A DNA stretch of 64,000 bases from Sabellastarte sp. h YS-2021 (taxonomy: Eukaryota > Annelida > Polychaeta > Sabellida > Sabellidae), in contig OZ024933.1 in assembly GCA_964017235.1 (NCBI GenBank), forward strand, positions 95,943,432-96,007,431, given 5' to 3'. Positions within the stretch are counted from its first letter, which is position 1. The number at the start of each line of letters is the position of its first letter. Below are positions 1 to 12,093 of this stretch, one piece after another. Made by a program: the position numbers and the translations under genes. The notes under the pieces are model-generated. The model saw only the letters and a program-made list of their open reading frames with translations. It ran no database searches and was not told the origin of the DNA.

Positions 1-1
1 T

Positions 2-760
2 TGCAAAGTGACATGCTCATCGTGTGGAAGAGGACACCACAGTAATATATGTCGTCCCAGACAAGAAACTGAGTCACCAGGCCAAAGTAACAGTTACCAG
101 TCAAGACAACCAATAACTCAGAAAAGTCTGAGCCAAGACAAGGAGACAAAAACACAGCCTCAACAAGATGATACAAGTGCCTCCTTGAATGTTTCATGCA
201 CTGCACATGCAAGTAAAGAAACCATCATGCAGATGACCAGAGTTGAAGCCAGTGGACTTAAAGCTCACAGTTCAGTGAACATTCTGTTTGATTCAGGCAG
301 CAATTGCACCTACATAAAGAAGGAATTAGCAGACAAGCTTGGTTGTAAGAAAGTAAGAAGTGTTCAACATCAAGTGTCTATGTTTGGTGGTCATAAGACC
401 AAATCCACTCTCAAGATGGTAAGAGAAGTTCAACTAGCTGATCAGTGTGGCAATCTCCATAAGATTGAAGCTATAGAGACAACAGAAGTCTGTGCTCCTC
501 TTGTGCAGCCAAAGATAAACACTGATAACCTTCCACAGGAACTCAAATTGGCAACTATACCATTTGGAACAGTGACAATTGAAATCCTGATTGGGCTGGA
601 CAATTATTACAAATTTCTGGGAGATCAAGTGATCAGACTGAATGAGAAGCTTGTGGTACACAAAACTCCATTTGGTCACATAGTGAGTGGTGTAGTTGGA
701 ACATCAAGCGACAAGGCTGTTCTCTCGCATCAGCTATTTGTAAGGTCATCCTCTGAATAG
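2..760 (+). pseudogene. BEL/Pao gag C-terminus and aspartic protease (partial)
   Basis: The frame is open from base 2, so the coding region enters from outside the window. It starts with a CX2C..H..C zinc-knuckle pattern (CSSCGRGHHSNIC), a nucleic-acid-binding motif of gag. A polar linker follows, and then the protease active-site signature LFDSGSNCTYI at about codons 90-100. The protease would process the polyprotein. The frame is closed by a TAG at 758-760. The same frame is open immediately afterwards and continues into the RT region, so this looks like a single nonsense mutation inside one pol frame rather than a natural gene end. Confidence 0.8.
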
Positions 761-1890
761 TGCAATAATTACTGGGAAAATGATTTTAATCTACATTGTC
801 AGTCAACCCAAGTTGAAAAGGACAATGAGTGTTCAGCCCAAGAGGACATAGCATGTTTGTGGAACCTAGAATGGTTAGGAGTTGATGAAAATGTGGTGGA
901 AGAAGACAGCATCTTCACAAAGTTCAAAAGGGAATTAACATTTGATGAAGATGAAAGGAGATATGCTGTGAAGCTTCCATGGAAACCACTTTCAAGCCAG
1001 CTCCAAAGTAATGAAGAAACAGCGAAGAAAAGATGTATCAAACAAATCACGAAACTGTCACCTGAGCAGTACAGTTTATACATGAATGTCTTCAAAGAAT
1101 GGGAAGACAACAAAATAATAGAAGATGTGCCTGTGGAGGAAATGAATCTCCCCAAAGAAAGAAAAGTCTTCTATCTTCCTCACAGGCCAGTTATAAGAGA
1201 AGAAAGTATCACAACTAAAATCCGCCCAGTCTTTGATGGCAGTGCTACCGATCAAAATGGCTTATCAATCAATGATGCCCTGTACACTGGACCAAAGCTG
1301 CAGAATGACATAGTTGACATCTTGATAAGATTCAGAACACACCAAGTAGCATTAACAGCAGATATTTCAAAGGCATTTCTTCGAATTCAACTGAGTGAAG
1401 AAGACAAAGACAGCTGCAGATTCTTCCTACCAACTGAAAATGGTTCCCTGAGAGTTATGCGATTTAGGCGACTTCCCTTTGGACTGAACTCATCTCCATT
1501 TATCCTGAATGGAACATTAAAGGTCCATCTGTATAAGTACAACAGTAAAACAGCAGAAGAACTGAAAAGGAACCTGTATGTAGACGACTTATTGACTGGT
1601 GAGGATAATGCCACTGCAGCAAATCTTCTTTACAGAGAGGCAAATCAGATCATGCAAGATGTCTCCATGCCTCTTGCAAAATGGAGGTCAAATGTCAAAG
1701 AATTCAAAGATAGCGACATTCCAGAAACAAAAGTGCTGGGATTATCCTGGGACAGTGAGACTGACGAGTTTCATTATGGAGGAATCAAGATTCCTGTTGA
1801 AGTTGTTGGAACCAAACGTCTCATCTTGTCCTGCATTGCAAGAGTGTTTGATCCATTAGGATACATTAGCCCTTATATCATTAAGGTTTC
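761..1890 (+). pseudogene. BEL/Pao reverse transcriptase domain
   Basis: This region is in the same frame as the upstream protease. RT palm motifs are visible: the first catalytic Asp in ADISKAFLRIQL (about 1360-1395), the LPFGLNSSPFILN block, and the catalytic box YVDD at 1577-1588, followed by LLTG as is usual in BEL/Pao. The thumb and connection follow to about 1885, where the frame is lost. From about 1890 the homologous connection and RNase H sequence continues in another frame. The domain would copy element RNA into DNA in cytoplasmic particles. This copy is inactive by its breaks. Confidence 0.85.
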
Positions 1891-2738
1891 AAGGACTGGA
1901 ATGGGATCAAGAAGTAACACCACAGATCAATGAAGAGTTTAAGAAATGGATTGAAGGCCTCCAAGAAATTAAGGATCATTTCAAAGTTAAAAGACAGTAT
2001 ATACAAAATAGGTACACAGATGAAGACAAGAGTTTGACAGTCTTCTGTGATGCTAGTGAAAAGGTATATGGTGCAGCAATCTACCTGAAGTCCAGCCAAG
2101 GTTTCTCCTTGATCATTGCTAAAGCAAAGGTAGCACCAATCAAAAAGGTCAGTTTACCAAGACTTGAGTTGATTGCGTGTGTTATGGGATCACAATTACT
2201 GAAGAAGGTCAAGACAGCATTAAGCTTTGACAAAACTAACTACCAATGTTATTCTGACAGTGAAATTGCCCTGCAATACATCAAGCAAAGTCCAGACAAA
2301 TGGAAACCATTCATAGCCAATAGAGTTATGGCTATTCAAGAAACAACTGATCCCTCACTTTGGCGCCATATACCAGGAGAGAAGAACCCTGCAGATGCTC
2401 TGACAAGAGGAGTACCTGCTACAAAGTTTATAAGATGTGTAAATGCATGGGTCAGTCCTGCAATGGATTTGCTCCCACATCAGAATCCAGACTCTTCAGA
2501 CATTAACTCAGCTCCGAATAGCCCCAGCTGGCCTGTGTCTTATTATGCCCATCAGGAAGACATAAAATCAGATGATAGAGATGATTCACGAACATTAATA
2601 GAGAATAGGTTCACAAAGCCATTCATTTCATGTGAAAGATGGTCAAAGTTCACTAAAGCTATGAGAGTCATGGCTTTTGTGTTACGCTTCATGGCAAACT
2701 GCAGATCCAAAGCAAAGAAATATCCCCTACAGAGTTAG
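1890..2738 (+). pseudogene. BEL/Pao RNase H domain
   Basis: After the frameshift near 1890, the coding sequence resumes with a connection segment and the RNase H core. Acidic positions are visible in TVFCDASEKVYGAAIY, LPRLELIA and CYSDSEIALQYI, and the tail IPGEKNPADALTRG is typical of BEL/Pao and Ty3 RNase H. The domain removes the RNA strand during reverse transcription. A stop at 2736-2738 follows a second apparent frameshift near 2720, after which integrase sequence continues in a third frame. Confidence 0.8.
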
Positions 2739-2740
2739 CA

Positions 2741-3782
2741 ATGTCAAAAGAAACTTTGATCAGGTGCACCCAGAAAGCTTACTTTCAAGATGAGATCAAG
2801 CTTTTGCAGAAAGGAAGCTCAATTCCAAAAGGTTCAAAGTTGTACCCATTGACCCCCTTCCTGGACAACACAGGAATCATGAGGATCAAGGGACGCTTGG
2901 AAAACTCTGATCTTTCCTATGAATCTGTCCATCCTGTTATCCTTCCAGGATGTTGGTTAGCCAGACTTTTAGCGAGAGACTATCAAAAATCCATGCATCA
3001 TGCGGGCATATCCACCTTGATAAATGCTATCCGTCAGAAGTATTGGATCATAGGCCTCAGAAGAATAGCCAAGTCTGAAGTAAAGCTGTGTTTCCAATGT
3101 CAGAGAATTCAAGCAACTGCTTGCAATCAACAGTCACCCAATTTGCCCAAGGAGAGAGTTACTAAACAACATCCCTTTGCTGTCACTGGTGTAGACTTTG
3201 CCGGACCATTATATGTAACAGACACGGATGAGAAACATTATATATGTTTGTACACTTGCATGACTATCAGAGCTGTGCATCTTGAGCTTACTTCAAGTTT
3301 AAAACATGAAGACTTCCTGAAGTCCTTCCGGCGCTTCTCAGCCAGAAGAGGTATACCACAAACAATGTATTCTGATAATGCATCAACATTTGTTAAGGCG
3401 AGAGACAAAATTAATGTTATGTATTGAGCTTACTTCAAGTTTAAAACATGAAGACTTCCTGAAGTCCTTCCGGCGCTTCTCAGCCAGAAGAGGTATACCA
3501 CAAACAATGTATTCTGATAATGCATCAACGTTTGTTAAGGCGAGAGACAAAATTAATGTTATGTATGGAGACCAAGCACCCCAGTGGAAGTTTATCACAC
3601 CAAGATCACCTTGGAAAGGGGGATGTTGGGAGAGAATGGTCCGCACAGTAAAATCACATCTGAAAAAGGTGTTGGGAAACCAGACAATTACTAAGGATGA
3701 ACTTGAAACCGTCTTACCTGAAATTGAGTATGTGGTGAACACAAGACCATTGACTACAGTTACTGATGCACCAACTGACATT
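2741..3782 (+). pseudogene. BEL/Pao integrase, broken by an internal tandem duplication
   Basis: The N-terminal zinc-binding region is visible (HHAGISTLINAI followed by CFQCQR), and then the catalytic core. The first Asp is in VTGVDFAGPL, the second in MYSDNAST and the Glu in CWERMVRTVK, giving the DDE triad of retroelement integrases. A 142-bp stretch is duplicated head to tail (3282-3423 and 3424-3565). It repeats the core segment with the second Asp and shifts the frame, because 142 is not a multiple of three. After the second copy the homologous frame continues to NTRPL and a TGA at 3783. The enzyme would insert element cDNA into host DNA. Confidence 0.85.
3282..3565 (+). repeat. 142-bp perfect-register tandem duplication
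   Basis: Two adjacent copies, 3282-3423 and 3424-3565, appear identical except for one base (ACATTT against ACGTTT). The second copy begins directly after the first. Such high identity implies a very recent event or an assembly or collapse artefact. Confidence 0.9.
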
Positions 3783-3783
3783 T

Positions 3784-4331
3784 GACCACTAACACCAGCT
3801 GATTTTGTGTTAAACAGAGAAAACCTTGATTTCTCCACACCAAAATCAATACAGAAATCCTTAGTTACTGGAACTCACCAGTTACACAAGTTCTGGAAGT
3901 TGTGGAGTAATTCATATCTAAAAGGACTTCCAAGGATGGTTCCTACATTTAAAGAGAAAGGTAATTTACTATTGGGATCTGTTGTTCTCATTAAAGAAGA
4001 CAATCTTCCAAGACTCCAGTGGCCATTAGCCAGGATTATTGACCTCATGCCATCAGACGATGGACGTATCAGGACTGTAAGATTGAAGACAGCAAAGGGC
4101 AGTTGTGTTCGGCCTGTACAAAAACTCCACCTTCTTGAAAGTGCAAAGGATGAAGCACTGCCCAGTGATGATTGCCAAATGTCTCCTGTAATAACTAAAC
4201 ACAGGAAATCCAAGACTGCACATTTGGTAAAGCCTTCAGTAAGGTCTTCTGTGAAACCTATCAAAGAAATCCATGTAACCACACATACAGGTCGGATTGT
4301 ACGAAAACCAGACACATATGGCTCACAGTAA
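3784..4331 (+). pseudogene. BEL/Pao pol C-terminal domain (DUF5641-like)
   Basis: This region is in frame with the end of the integrase after the TGA at 3783. It begins PLTPADFVLN and contains the block WPLARIIDLMPSDDGRIRTV followed by RPVQKLHLLE. That is the small SH3-like tail placed after the integrase core in BEL/Pao polyproteins. A basic linker follows, and a normal stop lies at 4329-4331. It would help target or stabilise the integration complex. This is inferred from family knowledge. Confidence 0.75.
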
Positions 4332-4876
4332 ATACCTTAGTGCCTTGAAGGAGTATTATCATTCAGATTGGGGCCAGAATAATGCCCAAGTAATGCAAAG
4401 GGTGAGGGACAGTCTACCCCAATGACCCCTTCATATCATGCTTAAGACTATTGAACATTATATTGGACATATACTTGTATAAACAGTTTTGTGTTTCATA
4501 CACTTTTGTATAAACTTATTCTTATGTTTATTGAAACAGAGTGTAAAGATTTACTTTGCATGTGTATTTTCATTTAAGTAAGAGTTTTTGTTTAGATAGA
4601 AGAAGATTTGATTTATAGAGTCTTAAGAGACAACTTAGATTAAGCACAAGAAAAGTCACAGTTGCTATACTGTTTAATTCCCTACTTTGTAAAATGTGTA
4701 ATCAGAAACTGATCATTGTACTAGTTGCTCCAGTCTTCTTTAGATTCTGGCCAGCTGTTAAGGTTTACGAAATGTAAAATTATATGTTAAACTTAAATGT
4801 TCAAAGTTAAAAACCACAGTTACTTTCTGAGATTGTTGGAGCCTCTTCTCTGATCCACGTCTCCAACTGGGGGGAA

Positions 4877-5215
4877 TGTTAAATATTATCCAAGTTCAAG
4901 TATTTTCTAGTTTATAAACATATTACGTGTTAAGAAAGGCTAACACTGTTTCACTTAATTATGTTCAGTTATTTCACCAGCAGAAGTTAATACAATTATT
5001 ATTATGCTGGTGTTTTTGAAAAAGACAAAGAATGAGTGGACATCTGCCTATGTTCCCTGTTTTTCTTTGTGAGTTTATAAAACAGAGAGAATGGAGTTTG
5101 TAAATATTCTAGAGAAATAAAATGTTTTAGAAAGAAGTCCAGTTTTTGTTGTTAAGAACTTAAGATTAAGAACCCGGGGATTTAAGACTAAGAACTATTA
5201 AGATATATGGTGACC
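4877..5215 (+). repeat. candidate 3' LTR with polypurine tract and poly(A) signal
   Basis: A G-rich purine run (4869-4876) sits directly before TGTTAAATATTATCC, the expected arrangement of polypurine tract and LTR start. AATAAA at 5116-5121 could be the LTR polyadenylation signal. The LTR end is not determined. Sequence between 4332 and 4868 is AT-rich 3' untranslated element sequence with nothing else recognisable. Confidence 0.5.
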
Positions 5216-5384
5216 TCCAATATGAAAGATGTCATTAAAAGAAGTGTTTTATTTATGTTGCTGTCAGTTGTGAGCTAATTGTATAACTGCCTATTTTCTA
5301 TGTGTTATCCCCTGGTCCATGAGGCAATATCATGGTGTTGGATCATTAATCTATGTGTATACATATAACACATTTGGTATTTAC

Positions 5385-5631
5385 TTTATTTATTTTTTTA
5401 ATTATTTGGGTTTTTAACGTCACTTTCAACACGCCCTATAGGTCATATCACGATGGGTAGTTTAATGGGCAGAGGAAACCAGTACATACAGTTGGTTAAG
5501 GTTCTGTACTGTAAACTGCCAACCAACGACAAGCAACTACCAGCTTTTCCACTTGAGGTAGACCCAGGAATTGAACCCTGATCTCGGAGGTGGGAGGCGA
5601 GAGTGTTACCACTCTGCCACCGTGGCCCCAT
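5385..5631 (-). mobile_element. tRNA-derived SINE (family 1), with target-site duplication
   Basis: Read on the minus strand it begins GGGGCCACGGTGGCAGAGTG. It carries a tRNA-like A box (TGGCAGAGTGG) and B box (GGTTCAATTCC), then a conserved body (CTGGTAGTTGCTTG, GGCAGTTTACAGTAC) and the tail GACGTTAAAAACCCAAATAA. A 13-bp direct repeat, ATTTGGTATTTAC, flanks it at 5372-5384 and 5632-5644. The same family recurs at 8904 and 52274. It is non-coding and would depend on a LINE for retrotransposition. Confidence 0.85.
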
Positions 5632-5644
5632 ATTTGGTATTTAC

Positions 5645-6779
5645 ATCTTGTTTACTCCTTGTCAATGTTAGCACTGAGTAATCTAATAATCTATAGATTT
5701 CAAAGTGAATACATCCATGTTAATCATTATAAACATTTGACCATCTTTATTAAGAGCCATTTTATTTAAATTATAAATCTTTGGACTAGCTGAGTTAAAA
5801 GCAGTTTACTCATACACGCTAGTTTACTCATATAGACTTGAATGATTTTCAAGAAGTGACAACATAGAGCTACCAATGATTTTACTTTTGTTTACATCAA
5901 AATCTTGCAACATGGTCTAATTTAGAAGAAGACATAAAAATTGAAAAACTTTCATGAAGTCATTGTGTGGAACTTTTCCCAAGCTCTGTGATGTTTCTAA
6001 ATGAATGTAAAATATCTTTTTAATCAGGGCACAGTAGTTCATAACATGGGTGCACTGTGCATGACCAGTCTTGTACAACTAGATTAATTATATGGTTATT
6101 TATACAGTCATTAAATTAAGTTAGACAATCTCACATATATTCAGATACCACTTTATACAGATCCTTCAAAATGTTGGATTTGTGTTTCTGAAATGCGAAT
6201 GAATTTATATTTCTTGGATTAACCAGAAGTGCATGTAAACATTGAATCTTCTATTCATTTACAAAAGTGTACACACAAAATATTAGAAAAACACCACCTT
6301 TGATGCAATAAGATTTGTCAGAGGTGTAGAGACCTTGAAAAAGCTACAAGTAAAAGGCAAAAGTGTGAAGTGTCATGATCCGTAGAGAATAAAATGTAAA
6401 TAGTATCAAAAAGTTTGGATTTTTTTTTTCTGATGTAGGAGAATGTTGAATGACTTGGGAATATACTGAGAACACATAAAATGGACTGAAACTGACATGC
6501 TGGTGACCAATCGAATGAAAGACCTAGACAACATGAAATGTCAGAAATTGCCACTTTTTGGCCTTTAAACATCGCCACTCTCTGATTTAGGCAATTCCAA
6601 TTCTAAAAGTACTTTTATGGTTCTTAATTTCCATCTTCCAAGACATGCAGACTCTAGGTAACATCGATAATCATATAACCAGAGATATAGCAGGAGTCAG
6701 CACCAAAGAGAAAGACTGGGAAAGAACCAATAATTAAGGAGGATTTGCTTTTGCAAAGGGAAAGGTTTTCAACTTCTTT
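5645..6779. other. AT-rich intergenic sequence, nothing recognised
   Basis: This is non-repetitive AT-rich sequence without long open frames, splice-like exons or RNA-gene motifs that I can support. Confidence 0.4.
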
Positions 6780-7195
6780 CCGAATAAAGACTTTAAAACT
6801 TTAAACTAAACTCAACTTTAAAATCAAGTTGAACCCAACAGTAAAATCTGGTTGAAATACATGTAGATTTTTGCAAACCTTTTTTTAGTTTGGATCCAAC
6901 GGTTGAACTCAAAGTGCAACCATCCGGTTGAAATATGTGTAGATTTACAAAGCATTTTTAATTGGATTGAATGGTTGAAATCATTTTGAAATCAATCGGT
7001 GAAATCAGGTTGAATATGAAGGTGAAATCTGGTTGAAACATCGGTAAATTTTGTAAACCATTATAAGTCGCATCAAATGGGTGAAATCATGTTAACATTA
7101 ATGGGTGAAATCTGGTCAAGATACATGTAGATTTTGCAAACCATTTTTAGTGGGACCCAATGAGTAAAATCAGGATGAATCCAATGGATGAAAGA
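6780..7195. repeat. degenerate minisatellite, unit about 80-90 bp
   Basis: The phrase GGTTGAAAYAYRTGTAGATTT followed by TTTGCAAACCATTTTTAG and a T/G-GGATCCAA-type block recurs at least four times, with heavy divergence. No coding content. Confidence 0.6.
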
Positions 7196-7504
7196 ACGTT
7201 GAATTGTGTTTTAAATTTGCAAATTATCCTTGGTTATATCAATGCATGTTGTAATCTATGTTACTCCAATACAGATTAATTTTTTTATGGAATGATGGCA
7301 TTTATATTTTTCATTTTTCATTCAGTAGCTCAAGCCATTGGTTCTCATGTGGCTAGTGGAATTCTCATAATAATATGTGAAATGGTAATTTTCCATTTAA
7401 TTCATGCATATACGATTGCATAATATACTTGTTCATTGAGGATGATTTTTTCATTGTATCTGTTCATCATAGTGCTTGTGCATGCACTCAAACTTCATCA
7501 CTCA

Positions 7505-8640
7505 GTATAGAATAGAATAGAAACATTTATATAGCGCAAAATTGATACAACATCCTCTAATGTGCTTGAGATCAAAAAGGAAAAGTCCAGGGACGTATCA
7601 GATCGAAATCCAAATTAGCGCCTACCAGGGAGATGTACTATGGTGGAGAATAGGCTAGTCTAAACAAATAGGTTTTCAGCTGACTTTGGAAACCTGTTAT
7701 TGGGTGTTGTGATTGGACTGATTGTGGGAGTCTGTTCCATTCAGTGGGGGAAGCCATTGCACAACCTCGCCTGCCAAAGGCCTTTCTAGGACAAACTGAG
7801 GAAAGAGATAGCCTACTTCCATGAATTAGGCTACTGGTTTTGATCAAGGATGATAAGTACGTGGGTTGGGAGAATTTGATGGCTTGAAGGTAATTAGATT
7901 GTATTTAAACAAGATGCGATATGTAATAGGGAGCCAATGTAGTTTTTGAAGAAAGGGAGTGACATGGCTAGTTCTATCAAGTCAAAAACAATTCTGCGAT
8001 GGGCATTTTGAATCTTTTGGGGTTTAGCCACATTATATTTACTGATGCCATAGAGTAGGGAATTGCAGTAGTCAACTGCTGATCATTGAGTTAGTAAGCA
8101 AGGCTGCAATCTCCACACTGAGGAATTTACCAATGCATCTTAGATCCTTGAGGTGGTAATAACAGGCATGGCAAACCTTTGTTATGTGACTGGTGAAGGT
8201 GTTTCTAGAATCAAAGATGACACCTAGGTTCTTGGCTATATCGGTAGGGGAGATAGAATTTCTGAGAAATTGGGTTGGAAACTTTTGGATGAGGGACTCT
8301 CTGGCTTGTCTATCACCAATGATAAATTCTGTTCCAGCAAAACTGGAATCAAAGTTCCTATGGTCAAGTGCTAGATATATTTGGGTGTCATCTGCATAAA
8401 ATGGTGGGTGACATTTAAACTGGAAATGATATTACTGAGGGGGCTAGTGTAAAGGGTAAAAAGGAGAGGACCCAGGACAGAGCCCTGGTGTACTCCATAG
8501 GAGAGAAAAGGGATCTGAAAAGCTATTACCTAGTTTAACCTTTTGCTTGCAATTTGAAAGATATGATTTGATCCACCTCAACACAGTGCTATCAACCCCA
8601 AACCAATTCCTGAGGCAATTAAAAAGTAAAAGTATATGGT
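7505..8640 (-). mobile_element. 5'-truncated CR1/L2-like LINE remnant
   Basis: On the minus strand, translated fragments give, in order, the RT motif HQGSVLGPLLFTLY (RC of about 8450-8505), ADDTQIYLALDHRNFDS (about 8340-8400), an IAKNLGVIFDSRNTFTSHI block (about 8180-8240), and the C-terminal end PTEWNRLPQSV..QLKTYLFRLA (7640-7760). The 3' end runs into a (TTCTA)n-like run near 7505-7520. Several frameshifts and stops make it a pseudogene. The motifs are those of CR1/L2-clade non-LTR retrotransposons. Confidence 0.8.
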
Positions 8641-8903
8641 TATATATTATGATCTTTTGTATTTCCGGCCTATGTATCCATTAATTTATGTTTCTATGAT
8701 AGGGAAATCCAACTTCAATAATCTTATGAATTCTTGATAATATTTTAAAAGAAATTAAATATTTATGAAGCGACATTCTCTGTGTCTAATTATTTTATCC
8801 AGCCAAACTTGTTTTATGTTATGTTAAAAATAGACATTGCAATTAGAAAGAAACTCAAGAGTAAAACTGCAATGCTCTTTGCTGTCTCTCTTTCAAAATA
8901 TTC

Positions 8904-9141
8904 GGGGGCCACGGTGGCAGAGTGGTAACACTCTCGCCTCCCACCTCTGCGGCCGGGGATCGATCCCCGTCATGGCCGTAAGTGGGAAAGCTGGTAGTTG
9001 CTTGCCGTTGGTCGGCAGTTTACAGTACACAACCCTAGCGAACTCTATGTACTGGTTTCCTCTGCCCTTCCAACTACCCGTCGTGATATGACCTGTACAG
9101 TGTTGAAAGCGACGTTAAACCCCAAATAAATCTAAATCAAA
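8904..9141 (+). mobile_element. tRNA-derived SINE (family 1), with target-site duplication
   Basis: It begins GGGGGCCACGGTGGCAGAGT, with B box GATCGATCCCC, shared body CTGGTAGTTGCTTGCC and tail GCGACGTTAAACCCCAAATA. A 12-bp direct repeat, TTCAAAATATTC, flanks it at 8892-8903 and 9142-9153. Of the three copies its internal promoter boxes look best preserved. Confidence 0.85.
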
Positions 9142-9153
9142 TTCAAAATATTC

Positions 9154-10083
9154 ATCTTTTGAATGTAGTTTGGAAAAACATGATCAAGCTGAATGTGTAC
9201 AAGTTCACCACACTGAAATAGTTTACAACTTTGACCACAAAAGAGTTGACCTAGCTAGACAAGCCCACACCATGCTATTGAGAAAGGGTAAACACTTCCT
9301 ATTGTGTGGTCCTGTCATTAATTAATTTTAGTCCCAGACCTAACAGCCAGTACAGCAAGGAGTACTGATTAGATAAATATGTGAACCCCCTGAAACTACA
9401 GAGCTATTGTGTTCTTATAGTGATCGCATGTTATAACTCAAGAGCTTAGGTTCATGCTGCTTTAATTTTGACATTTTCTTATTCTATCTTAATATATTTG
9501 TCTTGTACATAGGAATGACTGTAGCACACAGATTTTATAAATATGTATTTATTCATTACACACTAATTGTTTTTATGGTCCACCAAGGTGTTACTTTTTA
9601 CTGCATATGAAGTAAACACTATATATTAGAACGGGTAGTTTCACAACGGTAGTTTTCAGTGTACAATTATTTTTTTAAAAACTGATATCCGTTTTGATTG
9701 TTATTCTTTGAGACAAGACCTGATATTAAAACACAAAAATTTGTAAAATTTGGTGATAATTTCATAGCCAGAAATATTGTTAATATAGGGTAATTAACCT
9801 ACTAACTAATAAATAGCATTCCTTGAGATAAAATGCAGAAATTAAAACAGGACAATGTAAGAAGTGAGAAGGATAAATGGATTTTATGTAGCTATGACAC
9901 CACTTACAGGGAAGGTAAACAATTAACATGTACTCTTGTTATACATTTTTTCATATTCAATATGTTTTTCTTCCAAAATATGACTACTTTTTCCCTATAG
10001 AAATCAAACTTTGTTTTATTGTTAAAAAGGTCTACACTATTTTTAGGATAAATTTTCAACACTAAATAAGCAGTATTTCATGT
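9154..10083. other. AT-rich sequence, nothing recognised
   Basis: No open frames, exon-like segments or repeats stand out. Confidence 0.35.
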
Positions 10084-10266
10084 CTAAAGTATGACTAACT
10101 TAGATTCAGTGTTGAAAACGTGTGCATCAGGCAGATCATTCCAAGTTTTTGGAGCATCATATGCAAAGCTGAGGCCAAAGTGCTTAGTAGATTTATATAC
10201 TGATGACGGAAAGTGTGGGACCTCAAGCACTGCACCGTCAGCTTGACTTCTATGAGTACTGTACAC
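10084..10266 (-). mobile_element. LINE C-terminal fragment (CR1/L2-like)
   Basis: The minus-strand translation contains FGLSFAYDAPKTWNDLP. This is the conserved segment near the C-terminus of CR1/L2-type pol proteins and parallels AFDAP..NDL in the element at 11760-11830. Only this fragment is recognisable. Confidence 0.65.
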
Positions 10267-10456
10267 ATTATGTCCAGGTATAAAGAAGGCTTAAAACAAA
10301 TTTAAGACTGGAAAAATTTTTTGAGTTTTTTATGTTGCATCTTTGAACCATAAATAATGAATATGGTTTTATCAGACACAAAGTTTTTCAAATATCCTAC
10401 ATGTTTGTTTATACATAACCAATGATTATTATAGGGTTTGAAAAAACAAGATCTCA

Positions 10457-12093
10457 ATAGGTGTATTTCACAGACATAATCCATCGAATCCCAGTTCTTC
10501 AGATTAGCTGATTTGCTTGTGACCAGAATCCTAATCCAGATTATGAATATCTTGATCTACCTCCCGAGGTGGATACATGGATTCAGATTCATTGGATTAC
10601 CCATAATGCTTTGCAAAATAATGAAGGCAAAGTGTGGCAGTAAATGTTAAAAATTAGGAATTTTTTATGATATTTACAGTGGTTTATCTTATTTTTTTCA
10701 TTTTGGATTCTGATCTGGAGAAAATCGCATTTCACAAATATAGCTAACTGAAGGAATCCAAACCTGTTGGCTGCCTTTGATACAATTGACCATGATACTC
10801 TTCTGAATATTTTAAGTCCTGGTTTGGTGTGTAGCATGGCCCTGAAGTGGTACTCCTCCTATCTCAGCCACCGATGCCAAGTAAATAAAATTGGGTCAAC
10901 CCTCTCAGAATTGCATGAACTGCTGTTTGGAGTGCCACAAGGCTCTGGTCTTGGCCCTCTGATCTTCTCTCTGTACAAAACTCCCTTGAGTAAGGTTATT
11001 CAAAGGCATTCCTATCAATTTCCATTTTTATGCTGATAACACTCAGTTGTTTGGTTCATTTGTCCTACAAAAATGCCACCTCAGCCTTTAATAAATTGAA
11101 TTCTTGTCTTCAGGATGTTCAGGAATGGATGTCGTTGGGTATGCTAAAAATAAAACCCTGAAAAACAGAGTTCATCATATTTGGATCTCGTGCTGGGCTT
11201 AAGAAATTAGATTCTTACCTCCCTGTTCGGATATTTTGTAAACTTTTCCATCCATCAGCTGTTAAGAACCTGGGTGTCTGGTTTGATGCTAATTTTGCCT
11301 TTGGTGATCATCTCCGCAATATTTGTAAGACCTGCTTCATTAAAATGCATGATCTCAGGCAGATCAGACAGTACCTGAAGGATGAGGCTCCTGTCCTGGC
11401 AGTAAATGCCCTGGTGAGCAGTCTTCTGGACTACTGCAACTCTCTTTTTAGAAGTCTGTCCAGTTTCAACATGTACAAATTGCACTGAATTCAAAACACT
11501 CTTGGAAGGATTGTCACAAATTGCAATAGATACTCACTTACTCATGGGCTACTCATATTCTCAAAAAACTCCATTTGTTGCCAGTTGAAATTCGGTGTAT
11601 TTTCAAAAGTGCCACTTTGGTTTATAAGTTTCTTCACAGTGGTCACCCAAGCTATTTTAGCCCTCTTCTGTCTATTCAATGTGAAAGATATGGCACAAGA
11701 TACAACTGCCCAGATAAAAGGTTCCAGGAGGTTCCTCAATACTACCCATCAGTAAAAAAATCAAGAAAACACTTCGGACACAGTTTTGCTTTTGATGCTC
11801 CCACACTTTAGAATGATCTGCATGATGATGCCGTTTCTACTCCAAATCTTGCCTGTTTCAGGAAAAAGTTAAAATCATATCTCTTTGATAAGGCTTTCCC
11901 ACCTTAACATGTTAACTTCCCAGCCTCTCCGTTGTGTTGACCTGGCTATGTCTATGGAATGATGATTATTGATTATGTACCTGGTGTTGCATCTTAGAGT
12001 CTGTCTTGGCAGAGATTAAGCTCTATAAAAATTCAGAATAGAATAGAATCTCTAAATCTGGATTGCACAAATTATGCCTATGAAATACACCTA
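10457..12093. repeat. 23-bp inverted repeats bracketing a LINE copy
   Basis: TAGGTGTATTTCACAGACATAAT (about 10458-10480) has an inverted partner at 12071-12093 that differs at two positions. Flanking bases show weaker inverted similarity. This may be the ends of a DNA transposon or foldback into which the LINE at 10760-12055 was inserted. Confidence 0.4.
10760..12055 (+). mobile_element. 5'-truncated CR1/L2-like LINE pseudogene
   Basis: The translation begins in the RT domain ([15 protein letters not shown]) and continues through GVPQGSGLGPLIFSLY, then YADNTQ-like and KNLGVWFDANFAFGDH segments in other frames. It ends in KHFGHSFAFDAP and FRKKLKSYLFDKAF before 11910. Multiple frameshifts and stops are present. 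The 3' UTR contains GCATCTTAGAGTCTGTC and AGAGATTAAGCTCTATAAAA, followed by a (GAATA)n tail at 12035-12050. The 5' truncation inside RT is typical of LINE insertions. Confidence 0.85.

Larger units (their letters stand above)
1..5215 (+). mobile_element. BEL/Pao-type LTR retrotransposon, 5'-truncated by the window edge, decayed
   Basis: Protein-level motifs occur in the order gag zinc knuckle, aspartic protease, reverse transcriptase, RNase H, integrase, then a basic C-terminal domain. This is the order of BEL/Pao (and Ty3) elements, and the RT and RNase H wording (YVDDLLTG; LPRLELIA; IPGEKNPADALTRG) is BEL/Pao-like. The copy is not intact: there is an in-frame TAG at 758, frameshifts near 1890 and 2720, a 142-bp tandem duplication in the integrase, and a TGA at 3783. 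A purine run at 4869-4876 followed by TGTTAAAT marks the likely start of the 3' LTR. The 5' LTR and most of gag lie outside the window. The right limit is approximate because no second LTR is available for comparison. Confidence 0.85.
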
